Source of the DNA: Phoronis australis
Taxonomy: Eukaryota; Phoronida; Phoronidae
NCBI GenBank assembly: GCA_002633005.1
Contig: NMRA01000112.1
Coordinates: 947,939 to 971,744, forward strand
Length of the DNA: 23,806 nt
Direction: 5' to 3'
The notes beneath the pieces were generated by a model. It saw only the letters and a list, made by a program, of their open reading frames with translations, did no database searches and was not told where the DNA came from. The position numbers were made by a program, and so were the translations under genes. Positions 16,451 through 23,806 of this stretch are shown one piece after another. Position 1 is the stretch's first letter. Each line of letters begins with the position of its first letter.

Positions 16451-19400
16451 ATGGACGCCGTGGTTGACCAAAGAGATGATGGCGAAGAGAAAATTTCAAG
16501 AGAACGACCTCCAAGCAACCATATGATCGCACAAAGAAAGTTCATTGATCTCAAAAGATGGTAATAAACATTTCTCGTCTAATATTCATTACCCCCTAAA
16601 TTGTAGTCTCTTTAAGGAGTGTTTCATCGACACACGCGAATGGATTATAATTTATAAAGGATTTGAGTCGTCATAATTGTCTCAGAAAATTTAGTGCTCG
16701 GGTACATGTAAAAGGCAAGTATTCCCAAACGACAAAGCTGGTTCCAAAGTTGAGTTCCGCAGGCAAACATTGAACAGGGTAAATAAATAGACCTGTGCCC
16801 TGGTGCCCTATCGATCGAAGACAATTCGGCAAGCGGTCGTCGACCGCTCGGAACAATAGGCGACTGGTCTGCTTCCAACCGAATGGCAGCTGACCTGGCT
16901 ACCGATTGATAATTTCGACATTTGCGTCATAGTTGGCTATACAGGTACGCCATTAGCAGATCCAAAATTATGGTGAGTGGTGAGATACTGTTGGGCTAAA
17001 ATTTGTGTGAGTGCCTACGTGTCCCTTTGACTATTCTTTTTGAATCATTATTTATACGCCATCCATAAAAACGCGTTTATTACTCCCTGGAATTTTTTTC
17101 TGTAAAAGTGGGCCGATTGTAACCCTGAAGGGCCGTTTCCCCGAAGACTTAATTTAGGGTTAAACCTTAGAAGTAAAGACGAGAAACGCAGACCTGTGAC
17201 TTGGAAATGATATGGATTCGATTTTTACGAGTTCTGTTTTTGTTGTTACAAACAATGTAAAATGAAACAATTTTCAATGTAAAGATGCAAATACATGTAC
17301 ATGTACATGTACGTGTTGACATGGGTCACTATCAAAAGGGATAACTACATGTATGTGTGCGAAGACGAGCTAGTCAATAATTAATCAACTCCATTGAAAA
17401 CATTTGTGGTCTTGCCATGTCCAGTTCTGATTTTTTGATATTTTTGTACTATTTGATTGTAACTCTGCTTAATTATTAAAATGATTATTTTAATAATTAA
17501 GCAGAGTTACACTTAAAAGTGTAAAACAACCCAGCATGGTGTGAGTTCGAAATTATATTTCCGCGAATTATTTTCCGTTACCACAGCCGCTGGCAATTTC
17601 GCATGAACGACTTCTTTTCTAAAATTGTTAAAAGCATTTTCTGGGTATACATTCAGTTTCACCAAATTTTAACAGTCGAGAAGGAGTTGATAACTTGACC
17701 AAGACTTGGGTGGCCACTGGAAAACGAATACAACATGGCGTTTCGATTGCCCAAATTTCATCCTTAAACACCTAAAATGGCAGTTGCCGACTGAGGACTT
17801 ACGCGTACTCGAATTGGTCCCCGGAAGACTTAAGTGTGGACTTCTAGCAGATCTTTGCTGGCCTGCTTCTCGTCGGGCGGACGGCGGGTCAATGACCGGT
17901 GGTCGATTCGTTTCCGACTGGTCGTACAAAAATTTATGATCTGAAATACCCTCAAACTGGATTACTTTCCTATTCTTATCTTCGTAAAGTAAGTTTTCCG
18001 TATTCGTCAAATAACACAGCATACATGTATTTAAACTGAGTTTCTGCTTAACGTTACCTTAGGTGGCCACAGTAAATCGGGGTTACTTGTATTCACTATT
18101 GCCAGATGGAATGAGCTCGGTCTAAACACATGCATAAGCCTACATGTACGTGTCGTAGCACTCGATCTGGCCGGGGCGAGGCCTGGCATCACTCGCCCTA
18201 GCATGGAAGCAGTTTGTTCGTTAGCAACTGCTATACTAAAGGCTATTAAATTTCTTAAGATGTATTAAAAAAATTCCTTTTTGTGACTACCACCATGGTG
18301 GAAACTCTTTAATTTGTATTTTGGGGCTTAATAGACTGTTTTCATATTACACATTTTCCAGTACTTCATGGCGACCTTCCCTGATTATACGGGTTTCGTA
18401 GTCAACTTCGACCCCTGTGTCATCGGATCACCGTTTATACATACTGTAGTGAATAATCAATATTATTGAATTTGATTGACTTGGACACTCAAACATTTGC
18501 TACCGGCAGAGCCAGGTAGCAACTGTTGGGTTTGGGTAACCGCTGAGCACCCGTTGCATCCCCTTTTGCAGTTATAACAAGCATGGAATTAACACACGAT
18601 GTTTAAACCAATGTAAAATGTTTCGCAGCTTGCTCACTCTTTTTATTGTTGCAGGCATTGTGTAGGACGACCACAGTATAAATATTCTTGTGGAGCGACA
18701 TCTGTTGTGTCCTGTTGGAACTACCTCTTTTCAACATTGGGATACGGAAGGTATATATTTGTGCATGCATACATGTAGTGACGGTAGTCAACGTTTTTAT
18801 GCTGCTACTGAATATGTACACCGTTAATTCAAAAGCTCAAACCTACATTAAGGATGCAGGTTTATGGACGAACACTTTGATATTGCCAAAAGGTGTTCAT
18901 ACTGCTCTGAAGTAGACACCAAATAACTGACAACCGACATTTATTTAAAATTGGACCACGAAAGGTATGTTCAGTGCCAAACTTTCTCCTGAAACGAGTA
19001 ACCCGTTTTTTTCTCGAGCAAACAGGATGGGTCAGTTCAATTTTCATCAGCGTTTCAGTTGTACAGTCCAGTCACCCACTTAGATAGCAGCTACTGTGGA
19101 TCTGGAGTTTTTGTTTTGGCTGGAGAAACACAAATGTCAAAATGTGAAGGTTATCTCAAACCTTGTTTAGTGACCTCAAAAAACTTATGCTTTGTCAACT
19201 AATAAAAGTACGTATTTTCTGAAAAAAATCAAAAATATGTTGTATAATTATGTACCTTTATATTATAACCATTATTACGTTAACACCTTTAAGCATGTTT
19301 TAAGAAACGTACACTCTTAACAAAGTAACCCCTCGGTCGTGTTTAATGAAACAGTTTTAAATAAAAAACTTCACCAGTAACAGTACCTTGAAAAAACTTT

Positions 19401-22400
19401 GTAGGAATTTTCAATTAGTCTTCTCATTTGTTTTGTATGACAAATCAATTCGCAAAACGTAAGGTATTTTTATAGAAATAGCAGCAGTCGTATTCGATGT
19501 CGTTACTTTACGAAAAAAAACTAGGCCTTTGTGTTCAAAATCCTAAAAACATTTTAGAGATTGTTAAGTAAATATTATGGTTCTTAAGTTTCAGCAAAAC
19601 CACTTAGCCATTTTGAAAAGCTCGTGTTCCTGAGTTGTCAATTTGTCGAATTCTAGAAAAAGCCGATTAAATCGTTAGAGGTGATTGTCTTAAAGCCTTC
19701 GGTTGATTATTCGGTGAAAACTTCAATATATCCTATACACCCCTTAGCCACGTTCATTATTTCGACATTCACGCGCAATGTCATCTGAAGTTGAAGCGCG
19801 TATTAACTTAATTATCACAAACATATTTAATTTAAACAATGCATGGGGTCTAACCAAGTCACAGGTGAAGCTAACATATTAAGTGGGTCAAACTGGTTTA
19901 TTTTGGTCCACGTTAAAATAGGTCAACGGCTCACTGTTAGACACACAACGCGCTGGGAGAGTGATATAAAACCCAAGTACGAAATGGATACAGAAATCGT
20001 GTCGGTGGTTAAAGCACGTCGTGAGCATGATAATGAAACAGCTAAATGCCAAATTACCATAGTTAAAGAAGTCGGGTGAGGATCTATCTCATTTCACAAT
20101 TTATTGATGTGTTCGTGAACACCCAGAAGCGTGACACGATTCGTAGCATTCGTTCTCAACGGTCGTATGCGTGTAGACACGCCCTTCTCTTAGGATCTAA
20201 CCTGCGTGTTGTCTTCTTTTTCCACGGCATCTTTCTATCATAAGTACACGTTGTTGATGCAATATTGTGGCTACTCGGCCATGAAAGGACTGGGGGTACA
20301 TTGTACATACACGTACGGAGCTGCTCTGTGCCTGGTAGGATATTCGATTTGAGTGACAATCCCGTAAACTTTGACCTCGGATAAGTAGTAAACATTTTTC
20401 CCGAGAATAAAGATACATATAAATTATTACATGGCGTCTTATTTTTGGTCTCTAAAATAACTTATACCACAATATTAGCCTGTACAACCGTGTAATAACC
20501 CATAAATTTATCTCACTGGTGATATATCAAACTTGGCGGGAAACCGAGGCTGGATTCGAACCCGGGTCTCAAAAGTTTCGAGTTGCCGACTTTACCACTA
20601 CACCACTCAGCAGCTGACGTCATCGAACGTGAAAATAGAATACCGGTACTAAATGAGCACGCGCAACAATCGCATGTTCAGCAAAGGGCATTGCACCGAC
20701 ATTTATACGCTATGAAAAATAAGACGCATAATTTCCATTAAAACGATATTTTGATTCAGTGAAAACTTTGTATCGTGTTCCCTCACTTCTAAATCACGGA
20801 TCTCCAATTTGAATGCGAGTATCGTGTCTTCGGGATCCTTTGACTTGAGCAATATAGTCAGTTACTAGTGGTAACCTAGTTTAGCATACGATATTTTCCC
20901 GGTCGAAGCTTAGGGTGATAAAATGTGTAGTAAGCTATAATAATTGCTAAATCATAAGTTATAAATTCACTTTATTTTTTTGTTTAAATTTTCAATTGGT
21001 TTTGAGTATAAGCATTATTTGACAAAAATAGCTCGGCTTTTCTTAAAAGCTCACGACCTCCGACCCCTGACATTGAAAGTAGTTACAATGCCGAGGCGAG
21101 TCGAGAAAGGTAGATCGCTTCATTGCAATGTTTCTCGTTCAGTCGTTATCCCCCTTATCTAGAGCCCTCGTGGAGTTTTGAGAATTATCACCCTCGGGGC
21201 TAACGCCCCTCGGGCGATAAGTCTCCAAAATCCACTCGGGCTCTAGATAACAGGGGATGACGACTTCGCCATGTAATAATCTATATTTACTAAACATATG
21301 TGAAGTACTATAAAAGTGGCCAATTTTTATGAATACTGTTTGAGATATCCTTAACTTACTTTGCGTAATAGAACGAAGCACAATACTATGACTCAGTCGG
21401 ATGCTTTGTAACTCAAAGTGACAACCTTGGCTTCAGGAAAGCTGGCGGTCTGTTACCGTGTGTGGGCCTACTGACTGTTTATTCGTCTTTTGACGTTTCA
21501 CATGGGGGTCACGACGAGATATATACTATACTAACAAGGTAGTGCTAATGAACAAAGGACATTATTTTGAGAAAATTGAAACATCGCCAGAAAATTGTAA
21601 CATGTACTGTCTACTGCACATGCGCGAAATCTTGCCAGAAGCCGTCCTTAATAAGTGGACGGGAACCTCATATTATTAGCAATTTAAGAATCACGGGGAA
21701 TAACCGCACAATTTGCCGATAGCCTGATGCAGACACTGTATATTAAGACGTCCCTTGTACTTTGAGAATTGGTGGTGTAAGAAGTCACCGGTCGCCCATT
21801 TGCACTGTGATGAGAAGAGATCACCTTGTGATCAGTAAGAAGTATTGCTGTGTCCATTTCCGATCTTGGATGATCTTGAAAATACTTCCGAAGTTGGAAA
21901 AACATTGGATACATTCTTCATTTGTTAGCTGTTTTACAATTGTTATTCTAGCCAGGGGAGTGTGAAAAAGTGAATATGATCGCTTCTGTGTCAAATGTTG
22001 CCCGATCAAACACTAACCGAAACAGTGCAAAAGCATGTTAATCGTCCTCACAGTTAGAGAACATGTGCGTAATAGGATTTCAACTGCGCTGTTCTTCGCT
22101 GTATCATCTAAGGAGTACTGCTAGCTGTCTTGCGTGCGTCACCTGGTTACTCAGTTTTAAGTCGTTCAGTGTGAAATTTTTGAAGTTATCGAAGTTGCTG
22201 CGCGTACCATTCGTTCATCTTCTTACAATGTACACGTGTTTAATAATGCTTTCTTGATAAGAAGAGCATAACTATTCCAAAATTTTGTAAAAAAATGTTT
22301 TTATTTGACTAAATAACTATTTCAGACACACCCCTATCACGCAAGAAGAAGCCCTTGAAGTGCTAGGGTTCGAGGAAGATTATGGCGAGATATACTTCGG

Positions 22401-22430
22401 CATACTTGCAAGCAACGAAAAACTACTGAG
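16451..22430 (+). CDS. BIVM: BIVM-like protein, 5' three exons
   Basis: Exons 16451-16560, 18655-18750 and 22326-22430 join in frame, each junction in phase 2, at good splice sites (TTATTGTTGCAG, ACTATTTCAG; donors GTAATA, GTATAT, GTGAAA), giving 103 codons. Recognisable blocks are IAQRKFIDLKRW (exon 1), RPQYKYSCG and SCWNYLFSTLG (exon 2), and TPITQEEALEVLGF (exon 3). They match in order and spacing the conserved core of vertebrate BIVM (basic immunoglobulin-like variable motif-containing protein). The C-terminal two thirds, starting at the expected W-F-R, lie beyond the window. In exon 3 the usual F-G-P-F-T-G-N becomes FGILASN. The ATG at 16451 has a good context (GAAATGG), but the frame is open upstream to a possible acceptor (CTTTTAG, 16432-16437), so exon 1 may be internal with a longer N-terminus upstream. 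The biochemical role of BIVM is unknown. Confidence 0.8.
16945..16972 (+). other. 28-nt exon-like segment in BIVM intron 1
   Basis: The segment is bounded by TTGGCTATACAG and donor ATG|GTGAGT. Joined after BIVM exon 1 it would read YAISRSK, close to the conserved Y-C-I-S-R-P-Q of BIVM, but its 28 nt would put the following exons out of frame. It may be a relic of a duplicated exon or chance. Confidence 0.25.
17292..17312. repeat. (ACATGT)n microsatellite
   Basis: Three and a half units of a six-base palindromic repeat, TACATG. The same TACATGTA word recurs widely in the window. Confidence 0.8.
17458..17511. repeat. Perfect 25-bp hairpin with 4-nt loop
   Basis: Arms 17458-17482 (starting TGTAACTCTGCTTAATTATT) and 17487-17511 are exact inverted complements around GATT. 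It lies in BIVM intron 1. It could be a foldback microelement, a remnant of terminal repeats joined after internal deletion, or a hairpin RNA source. Confidence 0.85.
19843..20079 (+). CDS. Unexplained 78-codon ORF inside BIVM intron 2
   Basis: The ATG at 19843 opens a frame with unusually protein-like composition for this AT-rich intron, including RWESDIKPKYEMDTEIVSVV, and it ends beside a donor-like GG|GTGAGG. From that donor it would be in phase with BIVM exon 3, yet BIVM exon 2 already joins exon 3 directly with homology unbroken, so it is not needed. Options: alternative cassette, decayed element ORF, or chance. No family recognised. Confidence 0.22.
   Translation: MGSNQVTGEANILSGSNWFILVHVKIGQRLTVRHTTRWESDIKPKYEMDTEIVSVVKARREHDNETAKCQITIVKEVG
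20544..20612 (-). repeat. tRNA-like segment (tRNA pseudogene or SINE head)
   Basis: On the minus strand it has an A-box-like TGGTGTAGTGG and a perfect B box GGTTCGAATCC at the usual distance, and an acceptor-like CTGAG/CTCGG pairing. The anticodon loop lacks the conserved T before the anticodon and the T stem has mismatches, so it is not a functional tRNA. It is probably a tRNA-derived SINE or a degenerate tRNA copy with an internal Pol III promoter. Confidence 0.6.
21142..21264. mobile_element. Palindromic MITE, 123 bp
   Basis: GTCGTTATCCCCCTTATCTA at the left and its imperfect inverse ending GATAACAGGGGATGACGAC at the right extend inward (TCTAGAGCCC/GGGCTCTAGA, then the CCCTCGGGG region) so that nearly the whole element folds on itself. 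There is no ORF; overlapping open frames are by-products. Confidence 0.7.
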
Positions 22431-22627
22431 GTGAAAATCTCAAAACTCTACCCTATCAGTTTGTCATTGTCTTAGTTCGAGGTAGAGAGAGCCCTGACGA
22501 CCGAAATCAGTCACTATGCTGCAACGATTTATCTGTAAATAAACTTTACAGACAAATTGCGTATACGTTCCCTTTCCGAAGGCGCAATAGGGCAGTCAAT
22601 TCGGCAGACACTTCAATTCGCCCTTAC

Positions 22628-22670
22628 CCACAATGCCGAAATATCGGTCTAGAAATTTTGTAGCCTGCAT
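22628..22670 (-). other. Weak first-exon candidate on minus strand
   Basis: ATG at 22670 followed by QATKFLDRYFGIV and a good donor (GTGG|GTAAGG). It is short and unlinked to any other exon; it lies within BIVM intron 3 on the opposite strand. Confidence 0.2.
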
Positions 22671-23550
22671 GTCGCCTTCGCTCTATTGGAGTGCCATGAT
22701 GTTGTCGTTTTAATGGCACGTACTTGCCGTTTACAATACTCTATTTGCTCTTTCGACGCTAAAGAAGAATTACTGCTGTGCTGTACAGGGCTGCAAATCA
22801 GAAAGGTCTTGCGACTTGCGACATGATCTCTGAAAATGTGCCTGACATTCCAAAATTACGTCAATGAAAATAACACACTTTCTTGTCACCGGGACAAAGG
22901 AGTTTTCTATTGCGTTGTAATCAAAGACGACCCTAAGCAACTAATCAAATTCACCCACCCTCGTCGTGACTTCGTACGCCCCAACACAACGCAACCTTAG
23001 TTTGAGAATGGATGATGATGAGAGAATCCTGAATCATAGCTATTTCAATTTTGGCCTACATGTATGTGTGCAAGAACTTTATCCACTCAACTGATTGCAT
23101 TTTTAGTGACCGGAATGATTTTCGTGCTTTGATTCATTTCTGCCCTCGTTGTAATTATATGAGTAAAACAAGTTGCGTTTCTTGCTGCTCAGTACCGAAA
23201 ATTATCCCTACAATTAAAATCTTACACTTCTCATTGCAATCAAAATGTTAATTGTTGCTGGATTATTATTGTTCAAACACGGATTATAACTGAATTTCAT
23301 GCTGATAATGATTTCGCTAACACTGGAAGTGATTGTGTTGTTTTGGGAGACGTCCGCTGCACAGGCAATTTTAAATTAAAATGGGCCACTTTTTGCGAGC
23401 AAAGCTTCCCAATGTCACAAGAGTAAAAGGCAAGTGTTTCGCTAGTACTCTTGGGAGTATAATAACGCCACCATAGCAAAATAGGGTCCACTGAATGAAT
23501 GATCGTTCGGTGTGGTTAGAATTATCAAATTACGGAATCATAGGACTCAC

Positions 23551-23655
23551 TCGTTGGTTTCCAGTGTGCCCGCAAGGTGATTGGAGGGTGAGCAGGCACA
23601 GAACCTGTGGGATTTTTTCCATTGGGGTCAGGGAAGTAATAAACGTAAGAGAGAT
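23551..23655 (-). CDS. Internal exon of an unidentified opposite-strand gene
   Basis: A strong acceptor with long pyrimidine tract (TACCTCTTCTTCATCAG|AT) and a strong donor (CCAACGA|GTGAGT) bound 105 nt in phase 1-1. The 34 codons include SYVYYFPDPNGKNPTGSVPA and ITLRAHWKP, clearly protein-like. A following segment with matching phase starts after TTGCCTGTGCAG (about 23369, reading DVSQNNTITSSVSEI) but becomes AT-rich and uncertain. The gene would overlap or nest in the last BIVM intron. No family is recognised. Confidence 0.5.
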
Positions 23656-23806
23656 CTGATGAAGAAGAGGTAGGAGCAAAATCAGGGGGTGCCTCTCAAC
23701 CACATCCAAAAGGTTGGGGGCGGAGTTAATTTCCATTTGTTAATATCAATTAATTAACACTTAATTATGGAAACTTTCACCGCACAAACTTTGTTTTAAA
23801 ATAAGA

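Larger units (their letters stand above)
16973..18600. other. BIVM intron 1 remainder
   Basis: It contains the microsatellite at 17292-17312 and the hairpin at 17458-17511. Overlapping opposite ORFs at 17669-18022 have no family support. Confidence 0.5.
18751..22325. other. BIVM intron 2
   Basis: A 3.6-kb intron holding an unexplained ORF (19843-20079), a tRNA-like segment (20544-20612) and a MITE (21142-21264). No other coding or RNA gene was recognised. Confidence 0.55.

Noticed and set aside
17669-18022. Overlapping ORFs on both strands in BIVM intron 1
   Set aside because: No splice-site support, no similarity recognised; mutual antisense frames in a slightly GC-richer patch.
20544-20612. 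Functional tRNA gene
   Set aside because: The anticodon loop lacks the conserved T33 and two T-stem pairs fail.
21139-21381. 80-codon minus-strand ORF
   Set aside because: Its C-terminal third is the translation of the palindromic MITE; not a gene.
1-23806. CRISPR arrays, rRNA genes, bacterial operons
   Set aside because: No regular spacer-repeat arrays, no rRNA-like conserved blocks, and the spliced gene structure is eukaryotic.

Overview
The window looks like nuclear DNA of a cnidarian, most likely a stony coral. It is AT-rich, with short exons separated by long introns, canonical GT/AG splice sites, and many decayed transposons. Recognisable families are a BIVM gene, invertebrate P2X7 C-terminal ('ballast') zinc domains, a THAP/Kolobok transposase, a Tc1/mariner transposase and an LTR retrotransposon. 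Species assignment is inference. Two single N characters (12333, 14552) mark doubtful assembly points.

Layout. Positions 1-4600 hold mostly unassigned AT-rich DNA, a coding-like terminal exon (1888-2172, +), a possible signal-peptide exon (2237-2371, +) and a minus-strand C2H2 zinc-finger relic (3022-3230). Positions 4600-6834 hold the best complete gene: a three-exon precursor of a secreted, cationic, cysteine-rich peptide of the general SCRiP/antimicrobial/toxin type, with TATA box, signal peptide, acidic propeptide, KR processing site, 11 mature cysteines and poly(A) signal. Positions 7000-10900 contain foldbacks and isolated exon candidates on both strands (a RING-like terminal exon on +, three exons on -) without a resolved gene model. 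Positions 11190-11820 carry a frameshifted P2X7-like N-terminus and a 141-bp MITE-like element. Positions 12902-14610 are a complete-ended TTAA/TIR transposon with a P2X7-like zinc-domain ORF on + and a broken THAP/Kolobok transposase on -. It is interrupted by the 5' end of an LTR retrotransposon and a probable assembly join at an N. Positions 15170-15610 hold a dead mariner transposase. From 16451 to 22430 (+) there are three phase-2-linked exons of a BIVM orthologue whose remainder lies beyond the right edge. Its introns hold a 25-bp perfect hairpin, a tRNA-like/SINE fragment, a 123-bp MITE and, in the last intron, an opposite-strand exon (23551-23655).

The host genes (secreted peptide, BIVM, unidentified exons) show no functional link to each other. 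The transposon cluster is a separate layer. The strongest candidate for something new is the Kolobok-type element that carries a P2X7 ballast-like domain as a second gene. It suggests a mobile route by which that domain could spread.
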